DNA of 64,000 nt from UBA2402 sp044371005 (GCA_044371005.1 JBILUL010000001.1:35063-99062), one strand, 5' to 3'. Positions 40,810-49,736 are shown, counted from the first letter of the stretch. A program made the numbers and translations. The notes: generated from the letters alone by a model not told the origin.

Positions 40810-41586
40810 TTGGCTCCGGTAGCATCACATCCCGTTCTGCCTCGCAAGTCCCCGCGGCGTCAAGCTGCAGGCACCACAGATCAGGCTCAGGCACACCCAG
40901 TCCAGCCAGCCAGAGTCCTCTGCGTCGATGATCACCCAATGCTCCTTCACGGACTCATGGAGCGGTTCCAGGATGATGGATCGCTCGAGATGGTCCAGAA
41001 CATCGGGACCGCCGAACATCTCCTCGACGCCGTCGCTCAATGCCAGCCCGACCTTGTACTGCTCGACATCGAAATGCCCGGCCCCGATGTCTTCGAGGCG
41101 GCAGACCGGCTTCGGCATCGTCATCCCGGACTGCGATTTGCCTTTCTCTCGGCCTTCACACGCGACGGATACCTCGCCGCGGCATGCCGCTGCGGTGCGT
41201 GGGGCTACTTCTCCAAGAGCGACACCCCCGCCGACATCATTGCCGGCCTCAAATCCATCCTTCGCAGCACTCGATCGCAGTTCACGATGAGCCCCAGCGT
41301 CGCCGCGAGCTTCCCACACGCTCGCCGCGAGGCCGATCCGCCACCCGCCGAACCCCACCGCGAACTTCACGTGCCCCAGACCGGGCCAGGGGCACTCACC
41401 GGGCGTGAACTCGAGGTGCTTCACCTGATCGGCAAGGGACTCACTCGCCTCGAAATCTCGAGGGAACTCTCACGCAGCGTCAAGACCATCGACGGGCACC
41501 AGGATCGCATCATCAAGAAGCTCGGCGCCATCTGTCGCTCCGACCTCATCCGATACGCCATTCGGGAAGGACTTGCAGAAGCCTGA
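40810..41586 (+). CDS. Response regulator, NarL/LuxR type
   Basis: Begins at a TTG (40810) with AGGAG 7 nt upstream. After a 35-residue basic start the receiver domain has 'RVLCVDDHPMLLHGLMERF', the phospho-acceptor Asp in 'LVLLDIEMPGPDVFEA' and the conserved Lys in 'WGYFSKSDTPADII'. A LuxR-type helix-turn-helix occupies the C terminus (about 190-250: 'LTGRELEVLHLIGKGLTRLE', 'SRSVKTIDGHQDRIIKKLG'). It is an orphan: no histidine kinase is near. It sits between two large secreted protein genes on the opposite strand and might control them (inference). Confidence 0.9.
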   Translation: MAPVASHPVLPRKSPRRQAAGTTDQAQAHPVQPARVLCVDDHPMLLHGLMERFQDDGSLEMVQNIGTAEHLLDAVAQCQPDLVLLDIEMPGPDVFEAADRLRHRHPGLRFAFLSAFTRDGYLAAACRCGAWGYFSKSDTPADIIAGLKSILRSTRSQFTMSPSVAASFPHARREADPPPAEPHRELHVPQTGPGALTGRELEVLHLIGKGLTRLEISRELSRSVKTIDGHQDRIIKKLGAICRSDLIRYAIREGLAEA

Positions 41587-41600
41587 TTCCATCGCCTGCT

Positions 41601-44135
41601 TCAGCACCCTCCAGACTCCCAATACTCGAAGAACGCGGCGACGTCCGACCCGTCAACGCCACCATCCTGATTCGCATCAGCGCACGGGTCTCCCTGAACC
41701 CAGGCACGGAAGAACGCGCCCACATCAGCCCCATCAACACCCCCATCCTCGTTGAAGTCCGCAGGGCAGCGCGGACACGGGGTGCCGCACGCAAGTTCAA
41801 GGCCAAGGGTCTTGAGGGTGAACCCATCAATCACACCCAGTTCACCCGAGTCAAGGTCCCGTACCCGCAGCAGCCAGACACCAGAATACGAGGCCCCGTC
41901 GAAGAACCCCAGACTCGGCGTCGGGAGTCCGCCGTCGTTGGCACGAGACGGCGCGTAGATGCTCGGCGGAATCGCTTGCGCATTGCCAGCCTGTGAGGCC
42001 GCCGTCCACATCGACAGCCCACCGTCTCGGAAGCAATACTCACCATCCAGATTCGAACTGTCGCCGAAGCCCGACCCGGGCCTTCCCACGCGGTCGATCA
42101 GTCTGACCGAGTTGCTGCCGCGAATCAACGTCATCTCAAGATCGCCGACCCACGTGTGACGCGCCCGCACGCCGACAGTCAGGTCGGTCACGGTTCCGGC
42201 ACCGGATGGAACGACGATGGCGAACGTCACACCCGTCGTGTCATTGTCAGGAATGACCACCGGGAAGGGCGCATTGGAACCATACAGATCCGTCGCGATT
42301 ACCGTCGTGCACGCGACACCGTCGCCCAGATAGACACCTCCCGCCGCTTCACAGGTCGCCCGTGTCCGTACCGCACAGTTCGTCCCGACGCAGCACGCGC
42401 CACGCGGCAGGCATTCGATGGCCGTCGAGCAGGCCGTGCCGCTGTCGAGCACCTCAAGATCAAAGTACCCCGTATCAGACTGCGTGAGTCCCTTCACCAG
42501 CACCAGGTACGGGGCCCCCAACTCCGAGCACCACGCTGCGCTCGAGTAGCGGCCGCACTCATCATTGCTGGCGGCAACGCACGAAAGACCGCTGCATCCC
42601 CCCTGGGCGCAATAGACATGAATCACCGTATCAAACGGGTATCGTGTCAGACACGTCCGGGCCATCATCCGATTGCCCGTTCCAGTCACCAGATACCAGA
42701 CGCCGGGCGAAAGCGGACTGCCCGAAGCAAAGCAGTTGGGCGCGGCACTGTCCGCCAGCGCGTTCACCGTGTAGCCCCGGACAGGGACGCCGTTGGGGAC
42801 GACTGGCTTGGGATTCGTGCAGTCATCATTCTCAGGCCGCGTCGGAGAACACGACACCACCTCCACCGTGCTCAGTACGCCCGAGGAGGTTCGGCCCTGA
42901 CGGTCACGCACCACGAACGGCAGCGTGTAGAGCCCCGGCGGCACTCCCGTGGGAACCGTGAACGACAGACCGAAGACATTGTCATTGGGAAGCCCATCGC
43001 AGTGCTGACCATCGTCAAAGAGCACCGCATTGCTCGGGCCCTGCAAGGCACTGAGATTCATCGTCACGGCAATCTCGTCGCTCTGCGGATTCTGCCCTGG
43101 TGCGACCGCAACCTGAAGACACAGCGGTGCATCCGCGCAGTTGTTCACCATCGCGGCCGAGGCCGTCGCGATGCCCTGCGGCACCGTCGAGATGGTGTTG
43201 GGCACCACGGAGAAACAGTACCACGTGATGTCGAAGGGATTCACCTTCGTGCCCGAGCCCGAAGCGATGCCCGCGGCACTCGCCACTTTCGCGTTCATGT
43301 TCAGCGATGAAGACGTCGTGGCACAGACCGCCGCGTTCACGAAGTCGAGCACATTGCCCGACCGATTCGAATCATCTGCAGGGCTCGCCGCGTTATTCGT
43401 GAAGTTCGAATCGCTGATGGCGATGTAGTATGTGCCGGGCGTGTAGGTACGCGTCAGCGTGTTGGGCTGGTCGTTGCCATAGTCGCTGATGGCAGAGAGC
43501 GCCGAGTTGTACATCCAAAAGTCCGTATCGTTCGTGTTCCCAACGCCCCGGGACACCGTTGCCGTTCCCTCGAACACGGTGCCTCCCATCACGGTCGGCA
43601 ACACCGTCGTCGTCTGGAGCTCGAGCGTGTAGGGGGCCGTCGTGCCCGCCGTGCCCGTCACTCGCACGTAGAGCTGTTCCTGCCTTCCAAACCCGTACCA
43701 CTGCACGACACGCGAATCAACGGGCAGCCCCGCACCACTCACCAGCCCGGTCTGCACCGTCACATCCGTTCCTGCCGCCACCACGCCCGCCGCCTGCGAA
43801 AGCCCGCGGATCGTCACCGTGTGCCCCGGAGTCGCGCTGGTCAGGACCAACTGGTATCGATAAATGTTCAGCCCGCGGCTTGCCGTCTTGAGCAGGAAGT
43901 AGTCCGCCGAAGTCGGCCCGCTCCCCGTCCCCGATCCCGTGGTCGTGCCGCTGATCGTGTCGAGAGCATTCATGCCCGCGCCGCCACTCTGGCAGAATGT
44001 CGCTGAAGCCTTGTTGTCATTGGGCTCCACCTCCGGATTGTCCACCGCCGCCAACGCGCCAGGGACCATCCACGCCGCGGCGAACAGCAGCACCATCCAA
44101 CCCGCGACGCGACTCAGATTCCATGCCCTCAACAT
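41601..44135 (-). CDS. Large secreted P-domain protein with dockerin-like tail (paralogue 3)
   Basis: ATG at 44135 has GAGG/GGAG just upstream and starts 'MLRAWNLSRVAGWMVLLFAA', a signal peptide ending ALAA. The mature N terminus 'VDNPEVEPNDNKASATFC' is nearly the same as in paralogue 1, as is 'QWYGFGRQEQLYVRVTGTAG'. The 844-residue protein has one clear Cys module ('RGACCVGTNCAVRTRATC' near 578), a P-domain (about 640-776, 'RARHTWVGDLEMTLIRGSN', 'YSGVWLLRVRDLDSGELGVI') and a tail 'ADFNEDGGVDGADVGAFF' / 'ANQDGGVDGSDVAAFFEYW' ending SGGC. It converges on the response regulator gene, with only 14 nt between the stops. Confidence 0.8.
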   Translation of the reverse strand: MLRAWNLSRVAGWMVLLFAAAWMVPGALAAVDNPEVEPNDNKASATFCQSGGAGMNALDTISGTTTGSGTGSGPTSADYFLLKTASRGLNIYRYQLVLTSATPGHTVTIRGLSQAAGVVAAGTDVTVQTGLVSGAGLPVDSRVVQWYGFGRQEQLYVRVTGTAGTTAPYTLELQTTTVLPTVMGGTVFEGTATVSRGVGNTNDTDFWMYNSALSAISDYGNDQPNTLTRTYTPGTYYIAISDSNFTNNAASPADDSNRSGNVLDFVNAAVCATTSSSLNMNAKVASAAGIASGSGTKVNPFDITWYCFSVVPNTISTVPQGIATASAAMVNNCADAPLCLQVAVAPGQNPQSDEIAVTMNLSALQGPSNAVLFDDGQHCDGLPNDNVFGLSFTVPTGVPPGLYTLPFVVRDRQGRTSSGVLSTVEVVSCSPTRPENDDCTNPKPVVPNGVPVRGYTVNALADSAAPNCFASGSPLSPGVWYLVTGTGNRMMARTCLTRYPFDTVIHVYCAQGGCSGLSCVAASNDECGRYSSAAWCSELGAPYLVLVKGLTQSDTGYFDLEVLDSGTACSTAIECLPRGACCVGTNCAVRTRATCEAAGGVYLGDGVACTTVIATDLYGSNAPFPVVIPDNDTTGVTFAIVVPSGAGTVTDLTVGVRARHTWVGDLEMTLIRGSNSVRLIDRVGRPGSGFGDSSNLDGEYCFRDGGLSMWTAASQAGNAQAIPPSIYAPSRANDGGLPTPSLGFFDGASYSGVWLLRVRDLDSGELGVIDGFTLKTLGLELACGTPCPRCPADFNEDGGVDGADVGAFFRAWVQGDPCADANQDGGVDGSDVAAFFEYWESGGC

Positions 44136-44419
44136 TGATCCTCGCTCCATTCTCAGGTCGCCCCCGACCAAACAGCTCCGGCCCCGTCGCATGCCTCCAG
44201 ACACAGGCCCCTCAGGCGGGCTCACACTCTGCCATTCGACTGCGTTTCGCTCAGGCGTTCCTTGCAGGTCGCCGTGGCGATTTGCTCCTCGATCATCCAA
44301 CACCATCACGCGGCGGACGGCAAGCCGTCCCCCGCGTGAGGAGAATCTGTTCACATTGGTTCCGGCCCCATCACCCCGCTCACCGCCGCGTTCACCAATC
44401 CGGCGAACGCCAGATGATC

Positions 44420-44548
44420 TCAATCCCGAACAGCCACCGCAATGCGGCCTGGAATCAAGGCAGCCACCTGCAACGTGAGCGCCCACTGCCACAACTCGTA
44501 CATGGCACTCGCTACCGTCTCAATGAACGTCTTGTCCGAAGTCCTCAT
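44420..44548 (-). CDS. Small protein (42 aa) with strong expression signals
   Basis: ATG at 44548 has AAGGAG with a 6-nt spacer, and a promoter lies just upstream (TTGGAT, 17 nt, TATACT). The 42-residue product reads 'MRTSDKTFIETVASAMYELW', then 'QWALTLQVAALIPGRIAVAV' and RD. The second half is hydrophobic and could form a membrane helix. It is not recognised. It lies 284 nt upstream of paralogue 3 on the same strand, so it may be the first gene of that transcript or an independent small gene. The signals are among the best in the window, which argues for expression. Confidence 0.5.
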   Translation of the reverse strand: MRTSDKTFIETVASAMYELWQWALTLQVAALIPGRIAVAVRD

Positions 44549-44567
44549 GTGTCTCTCCTTGCAGTTG

Positions 44568-44596
44568 AGTATACAGCCGCGTCGCGGCGAATCCAA
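44568..44596 (-). promoter_or_regulatory. Predicted promoter of the 42-aa gene
   Basis: Minus strand: TTGGAT (44591-44596), 17 nt, TATACT (44568-44573), followed 20 nt later by the start codon. Confidence 0.55.
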
Positions 44597-44728
44597 TCAG
44601 TTTTACGGCTTCACAGACCCGGCATGTCCCGATAACCGCTCAGGACCACACCACATCTGCGGGCCATCGCCGGCCCCCACGCGGGAGCCATCACGCCGAT
44701 GACCGTGCCAAATGCGCCGGTCAGCCCC

Positions 44729-45041
44729 TTCGAGTCAGCCGAGCGAGCATGTCAGGTTCAACCGGTCTTGTCGTTGCTTGGTGAGGTCTCTCAGGTCTCA
44801 CGGAGCACGGTTGAAACTGACGTTGCGGGCGGAAAATGGGAAGCGTTCAGAGTCATCCGAACAATCCCATGCCTACTCACCAGTGGGTCAGACGGGTGCA
44901 GAAGGCCGATCCGAGGAATGCGTCGGTTGGCTCTTTCGAGTCAGCCGAGCGAGCATGTCAGGTTCAACCGGTCTTGTCGTTGCTTGGTGAGGTCTCTCAG
45001 GTCTCACGGAGCACGGTTGAAACTGACGTTGCGGGCGGAAA
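44729..45041 (+). repeat. Two direct copies of a 107-bp sequence
   Basis: 44729-44835 and 44935-45041 are essentially identical (period 206 bp), beginning TTCGAGTCAGCCGAGCGAGC and ending in TTGCGGGCGGAAA. The bases just before each copy are also similar, so the original duplication may have been longer. No gene is seen in 44597-45105. Confidence 0.9.
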
Positions 45042-45105
45042 TGGGCCTGTGTGACGCTTTCGCGTGACCGGCCCAGGTTGTGTCTTTAGTCTCGGAAACC
45101 CTCCA

Positions 45106-46014
45106 TCAACTCCGTCGTTCGTTCCGTCGCCGGCTTGAAGCAATCAATCCGGCGCTGACGAGGAGGCTGAGGGCTGCGGGAGTCGGCACCAGGTGGACCG
45201 TCGCTCCAGTCACCAACAGGTCTCCCGAGATGGACCCGAAGTTGTCGGTGGTGGAGGAGTACCAGGTCCCTCGTCGTACTCCCGTGGTGGAATCTCGCGA
45301 AGCACCTTCAAGCGGAGCACCGATTCCGATCTCTGACGTTTCGCCGGGTGCACGATTCGCGAAGTCGATTCCAAGCTGCAGAATCGTGATGTTCGTGATT
45401 CCGAATCTGAAGGCGGGGTCCGCCGATCCGATCTGTCCCGCACCCTTCTGCACAGTGGCGATTCCGCCAGAGCCGTTGAAGTTGTTCGCCGCGGAGGTTC
45501 CGGTAGTCGCGCCCGTTCCCACCCAGCGGGTGATGTCGTTGCGGGCGATCCTCAGGTAGTTTCCTGGAGGTGCTTCCCCTGAGCCGTTGGTGTGACGATG
45601 AACCATGTAGCGTTGGAGAATGCCGTTGGGGCCGGTGGCTGCGAACGGGCGGACTCGACCGAACGGGCCGTCCATCGGGGAATCATCGAGATCGACGCCG
45701 CCACCATTGGTGTTGTTGCCCGCGGCTGCGAAGTCCGCGATCGAATCTCCCGCCCCGACGCCGCTGATGATCGGCTGCCAGGTGAGGCTCGCGAATCCGA
45801 CGGGCACGGTGGTCGTGGTCGAGGACCAGCTGACCGTTGCCCGCATGAGGACGCGACCTCCATCGATGCTCGGATCCAGAGTCAGGTCGTTCGTCCAGTT
45901 CATGCCATCGCGGCTGACCTGAAGATTCAGGAGCGTGCGGGAGGCCTGAGCCAAGGCGATACCCGAGCCCGCCGCGAGGGCGAGCAGGAACGAAACGGAT
46001 TGTGCACGAATCAT
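45106..46014 (-). CDS. Secreted protein with PEP-CTERM-like tag
   Basis: The ATG at 46014 starts a signal peptide 'MIRAQSVSFLLALAAGSGIA' cleaved near LAQA. The 302-residue protein contains 'LLNLQVSRDGMNWTNDLTLD' at the N terminus and 'VSWSSTTTTVPVGFASLTWQ' (about 60-80), a beta-rich fold of unknown role, rich in Gly/Asn/Thr. The C terminus 'HLVPTPAALSLLVSAGLIAS' plus SRRRNERRS is a Pro/hydrophobic/Arg sorting tag. Upstream lies a long leader with its own promoter and a 10-codon ORF (46395-46427). Confidence 0.75.
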   Translation of the reverse strand: MIRAQSVSFLLALAAGSGIALAQASRTLLNLQVSRDGMNWTNDLTLDPSIDGGRVLMRATVSWSSTTTTVPVGFASLTWQPIISGVGAGDSIADFAAAGNNTNGGGVDLDDSPMDGPFGRVRPFAATGPNGILQRYMVHRHTNGSGEAPPGNYLRIARNDITRWVGTGATTGTSAANNFNGSGGIATVQKGAGQIGSADPAFRFGITNITILQLGIDFANRAPGETSEIGIGAPLEGASRDSTTGVRRGTWYSSTTDNFGSISGDLLVTGATVHLVPTPAALSLLVSAGLIASSRRRNERRS

Positions 46015-46394
46015 GACAGAAACCCACTTTCTGTCGTGTCTCTTTCTCCGCCGCGGCTGCTGCAAGGGGAACTTGAGAGATCCCTCGTGGACGGCGCGCA
46101 CCGCCCACCTGCACACCGGTGAACCCCGGTGCGAATGACAACAACACACAGCTCTGCATGCGCGAATCGAACGTGACGTGTTCTTCGATGCACCGGACAC
46201 CGCGTCCGCTCACCGATGCTCCACTCAAGTCCCGCCGGCTGAACGCCTCGTGACAGTCGCTTCACACACCTTCACGACCCGGATGTTACGATTCCATGCG
46301 ACCACCATGCGAACATGACGTTCGTACAATGTTACATCGACCGTTTCCCGAACCATTCGTTGTGCTGGGGTTTGGAGAACCCTGCGACTGCTGT

Positions 46395-46427
46395 TCAGGC
46401 TCGAGGCCCGAAACACTTTGCATTCAT
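46395..46427 (-). other. 10-codon ORF with strong Shine-Dalgarno in a long leader
   Basis: AAAGGAGG (46435-46442), 7-nt spacer, ATG (46425-46427), then MNAKCFGPRA and a stop. It lies about 380 nt upstream of the secreted protein gene on the same strand and behind a good promoter. Could be a leader peptide or the stub of a lost gene; overlapping frames continue but are not recognised. Nothing else is supported in 46015-46642. Confidence 0.4.
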
Positions 46428-46478
46428 CTGACAGCCTCCTTTGAAGCCCGTCTTGTCGCTCGTCTCCGTTGAGGCACC

Positions 46479-46507
46479 AGTATACATCAAGATTCGCCCA
46501 TCTGCAA
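46479..46507 (-). promoter_or_regulatory. Predicted promoter
   Basis: Minus strand: TTGCAG (46502-46507), 17 nt, TATACT (46479-46484), one of the best matches to a sigma-70 promoter in the window. Confidence 0.6.
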
Positions 46508-46642
46508 GGCGTTTTCTCGATTTTCCCGCGAAAAGTCGAATTGTTGTGGTGCGTCCTGAAATGTCGCCCCTGACGGAGCGCAGAGCCCGATTCGCCCGCC
46601 GCGATGTTCGCTGGGGTTTCTTCCTTTGAGCCGCGGGTTCAC

Positions 46643-47911
46643 TCAGCGGGTCGGATTCTGCCCGACGGCCCGGTCGATCCACTCCACCAGCTCGTCGGCC
46701 TGGTTGCCCAGGTTCATGAACATAAATAGATGCCCGAACGGGCCCGACCATCGTTCAGGCTTTCCCGCGCGTTCCCAGAGTGCATCACCGGTCGAGGCCG
46801 GCACGATCATGTCCCAGCGCGCGTGCAGCATCAGCGTGGGGATCTCTCGCAGCGCCGCGGCAGTGTGCAGCGGGTCAAGTGTCGATCTCGCCAGATACGA
46901 CTCGTACATCTCCTCACGCTTCGAGGCCGGCAGACTGATCTTGCCCGCACTGCCGCGGCGAACTCGCGAGTAGAAGGCGTCCTGCCACGTAGTGCCCGTG
47001 ACTCTCAGAAAACTCCCGCCGCTTCCCACCAGCACACACGCACTCACCTGATCGCCAAGCCGCGTCACGAGCGCGGGCGTCATGATGCTGCCGAAGCTGC
47101 ACCCGACCACCACCAGCGGGCGCGCGGGAATGCCAGGCACATGCCGACGCACGAACTCAAGTGCCGCTTCATGCGCGAGCACATACTGCCCGATGGCATC
47201 GTCGAAGTCGTTGGCCGCCAGTTCTGCCGCGGCGTGGATCGATGCTTCCAGGCTCAGTTCCTGCTGATCCGTGGTCATCTCCAGTCCGGGCTGCCGCATC
47301 ACATTCGAGAGCGCATCGGGTGAATCGCCCGCCAGCGTGATCGCGCCGGGTGGCCGCCAGTACATGCCGTTGTATGCAAGTACAGCCCATCCATCGCGCC
47401 GCAGCGCATCAACCACCGTCTGCTCATACTTGGGGCCCGACAACCCCCATTGGTGAATGATCAGGCCGCGTGCCTCACCCTTGAACGGCATGAAGAGGTG
47501 AAAGCCCATCCTGAATGGAGCGGAGGCTTCCATGATCAGCAGCCGCTCCAGATCGCTGGTCTGCTCGGGAAGGGAGAGCGCGGCGGGAGCCTCGCGCCAC
47601 GCTGCGTATCTGAAGGATTCCGGGATCGGTGCTCTCGCCGAATCCCCATCGGGCTGCTCGGGCACTCTGTAGGAAATCCATCCCTGTCCGGCCGGCGCAG
47701 CCTGAATGGTCATCCAGGGCCTTGGTCCCTCATCCGACTGCAGGGTCAGTTGTGCCCGAAGCGTGGGCAGCTGTGTGAAGTTGTCCGGCCACCGGGGTTG
47801 CGGGGTGGCAACACCCTCAATTGCTGCATCGTGACCTCTCTGAGGCCCCATGCGCGAATAGCCGCACCCGCTCAACATCAATCCCGTCACCAGCACACAG
47901 GTCTTCAGCAT
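46643..47911 (-). CDS. Lipoprotein alpha/beta hydrolase
   Basis: The ATG at 47911 gives a lipoprotein signal 'MLKTCVLVTGLMLSGCGYSR' with lipobox LSGC, so the 422-residue protein is probably lipid-anchored. The hydrolase fold has 'GLIIHQWGLSGPKYEQTVVD' (oxyanion-side region), the nucleophile elbow 'VVGCSFGSIM' (G-x-S-x-G variant GCSFG), 'PTLMLHARWDMIVPAST' (acid Asp strand) and 'SGPFGHLFMFMN' (catalytic His). These form a Ser-Asp-His triad. Upstream in-frame ATG at 48013 would remove the signal, so it is not used. The substrate is unknown. Divergent from the flavin reductase gene. Confidence 0.8.
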   Translation of the reverse strand: MLKTCVLVTGLMLSGCGYSRMGPQRGHDAAIEGVATPQPRWPDNFTQLPTLRAQLTLQSDEGPRPWMTIQAAPAGQGWISYRVPEQPDGDSARAPIPESFRYAAWREAPAALSLPEQTSDLERLLIMEASAPFRMGFHLFMPFKGEARGLIIHQWGLSGPKYEQTVVDALRRDGWAVLAYNGMYWRPPGAITLAGDSPDALSNVMRQPGLEMTTDQQELSLEASIHAAAELAANDFDDAIGQYVLAHEAALEFVRRHVPGIPARPLVVVGCSFGSIMTPALVTRLGDQVSACVLVGSGGSFLRVTGTTWQDAFYSRVRRGSAGKISLPASKREEMYESYLARSTLDPLHTAAALREIPTLMLHARWDMIVPASTGDALWERAGKPERWSGPFGHLFMFMNLGNQADELVEWIDRAVGQNPTR

Positions 47912-48071
47912 GCCGCGAAGAGTTCCCGCGGCCGTCAGCCTCGTGGGGCGATTGGCACCGGCCAACACGCGGTCACACTTGCAGTTGCCGTACGGATTCG
48001 TGATCGGTCGCATGGTGGTACGCTTGCTCCTGCCTCGCCAAAGTTCATCCGCGGTCACACCGAAAGCCCTC

Positions 48072-48704
48072 ATGGAACTGTCACCCTCACAGCTGTCACA
48101 GTCAGAACGCTACAAACTGCTCATCGGCGCCATTTTCCCGCGACCCATCGCCTTCGTCTCAACGATCTCGCCGGCGGGCCAACACAATATCGCCCCATTC
48201 TCCTTCTTCTCAGGAGTCGGTTCGGATCCGATGATGCTCCTGTTCTGTCCCGCCAACAAGCCAGATGGTTCCGAAAAGGACTCCCTGATCAACGCCAGCC
48301 CGACATCCCAGGGCGGCACCGGGGCGTTCGTCGTGAATGTCGTGCCCGCCGCGATCGTCGGAGCGATGGCGCTTGCCGCCGAACCCCTCGCCTACGGCGA
48401 ATCGGAGTTTGACCTGACCGGACTTACGCCAGCCCCGGCCACCGTCGTCTGTGCCCCGCGGCTCGCCCAGAGCCCCGTCTCCTTCGAATGCCTCACCCGC
48501 CAGATCATTCGCACCAATCCCGGCAAGTCCGCCGGGGGTAACATTGTCATCGGCGAGGTCGTTCACATCCATATAGACGATGCGGTCATCGACGGTCGCC
48601 TGCACCTTGATCCCGCCGCACTCGATCTGGTGGGGCGCATGGGCGGCCTCAACTATTGCTACACCCGCGATCGATTCGAACTCAAGTCGGGTCGGAATGG
48701 ATAG
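48072..48704 (+). CDS. Flavin reductase-like FMN-binding protein
   Basis: The 210-residue protein shows the split-barrel flavin reductase fold: 'GAIFPRPIAFVSTISPAGQH' (about 19-38), 'NIAPFSFFSGVGSDPMMLLF', 'FVVNVVPAAIVGAMALAAEP' and 'SPVSFECLTRQIIRTNPGKS'. Members bind FMN and reduce flavins with NAD(P)H or act in oxygenase systems. The start at ATG 48072 fits homologues in which 'RY.LL...v.PRPIA.VST' begins near residue 12. Cytoplasmic. The partner is unknown; the neighbours (a lipoprotein hydrolase and tRNA-Ile) give no hint. Confidence 0.85.
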   Translation: MELSPSQLSQSERYKLLIGAIFPRPIAFVSTISPAGQHNIAPFSFFSGVGSDPMMLLFCPANKPDGSEKDSLINASPTSQGGTGAFVVNVVPAAIVGAMALAAEPLAYGESEFDLTGLTPAPATVVCAPRLAQSPVSFECLTRQIIRTNPGKSAGGNIVIGEVVHIHIDDAVIDGRLHLDPAALDLVGRMGGLNYCYTRDRFELKSGRNG

Positions 48705-48774
48705 CCGTCCGAAATGCGAACAAACCGGACGGACCCATCACGCGTGGAACGTGCGGGGTTCTTGCCGGGGAGGG

Positions 48775-48804
48775 TTGTTTCGACCCGGACCCGTGGGCTA
48801 TACT
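48775..48804 (+). promoter_or_regulatory. Promoter of tRNA-Ile
   Basis: TTGTTT (48775-48780), 18 nt, TATACT (48799-48804), 15 nt before the tRNA 5' end. Confidence 0.7.
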
Positions 48805-48819
48805 CAAGGCCCAAAAACC

Positions 48820-48893
48820 GGGCTTGTAGCTCAGTTGGCTAGAGCGTACCCCTGATAAGGGTAAGGTCGTTGGTTCGACTCCAATCAGGCCCA
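48820..48893 (+). tRNA. tRNA-Ile (anticodon GAT)
   Basis: Acceptor GGGCTTG/CAGGCCC, D arm GCTC/GAGC, anticodon stem TACCC/GGGTA around CTGATAA (anticodon GAT), T arm GTTGG-TTCGACT-CCAAT, discriminator A. CCA not encoded. Single tRNA gene, not inside an rRNA operon. Confidence 0.95.
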
Positions 48894-48908
48894 TTTCGGT
48901 CACCGGGA

Positions 48909-48937
48909 AAACCCGCTGCGATTGCAGCGGGTTTTTT
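48909..48937 (+). terminator. Terminator of tRNA-Ile
   Basis: AACCCGCTGC-gatt-GCAGCGGGTT stem followed by a T-run to 48937. From here to 49311 there is no supported gene; a TATCAT at 49191-49196 may belong to an hpf promoter. Confidence 0.85.
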
Positions 48938-49311
48938 GATGATTCGGGCCGGCGGAAGTCCATCCAGAGCGATGTGACCGCAGCCGTTCTGAGTCGGACC
49001 GCAATCTCGAGCCCCGTCTTCTCTCGACAGCCCACGGGTTCAGATGCCAGAACGGTGCAACCGCTCGGTTCGCGATATCCATTCAATGGATCATGAATCC
49101 CTGAGGCGTGAGGTTGTTCGGTCGATGTACGATCTTTCGTGGTGCATCGGCCATTGCTGGCCGGACGTCCGAAATGGCGTTGGCGCACCCTATCATCCCC
49201 CCCTGCATCGTCGCGGAATCTTCCGGGACTGGTGGCGGGGCTCTGTCCTCCCCGGTGGATCGGGTTGGCCAATGGCAGTTTCAGTGCAGCCGTCACGAGT
49301 TTGGAGAACAC

Positions 49312-49611
49312 ATGCGGATCAACGTTGTTGGCAGACACTTTGAAGTCACGGACGCGATCAAGACCTACGGCGAGCAGAAGGCTGCCAAACTGCCCAAGTA
49401 CTTCAGCGGCGTGCAGTTGATCACGATTTCAATCAGCAAGACCGGCGCACACTCGCCCGGCGAGTACGACGTGGAACTGGTGATCGACGTTGAGAAGCAC
49501 GATGACTTTGTGAGCCACGCCAAGGCGGCTGATCCGTACGCCGCGATTGACCTGGTCGTCGAAAAGGGCGAACGCCAGCTGCGTGACTTCAAGGAGAAGC
49601 TTCAGAAGTAA
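49312..49611 (+). CDS. hpf: Ribosome hibernation-promoting factor (short form)
   Basis: The 99-residue product has the HPF/YfiA fold: 'MRINVVGRHFEVTDAIKTYG' at the N terminus, then 'KLPKYFSGVQLITISISKTG', 'YDVELVIDVEKHDDFVSHAK' and 'DPYAAIDLVVEKGERQLRDF'. It binds the decoding centre of idle ribosomes. It lacks the C-terminal dimerisation domain of long HPF. GGAG lies 5-6 nt upstream of the ATG. It is followed by ptsN and ptsH in the same direction, an arrangement partly like the rpoN-hpf-ptsN cluster of proteobacteria but without rpoN. Confidence 0.92.
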   Translation: MRINVVGRHFEVTDAIKTYGEQKAAKLPKYFSGVQLITISISKTGAHSPGEYDVELVIDVEKHDDFVSHAKAADPYAAIDLVVEKGERQLRDFKEKLQK

Positions 49612-49736
49612 TCGATCCGGCCCCGACAGCCGCGGTTGCACGCTCGCCGCGTGAGCGTCGAATGTGCCTTTCCCCGCGGCGAGAACCCCGCCGGAGTCTG
49701 CCCGGACGCCCCGGGACTATTGGAGATAGCAGCATC

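Noticed and set aside
35083..44135. Cellulosome scaffold/dockerin system
   Set aside because: The tails look dockerin-like, but no cohesin or glycoside hydrolase was found, and the fixed terminal Cys fits a sorting tag better.
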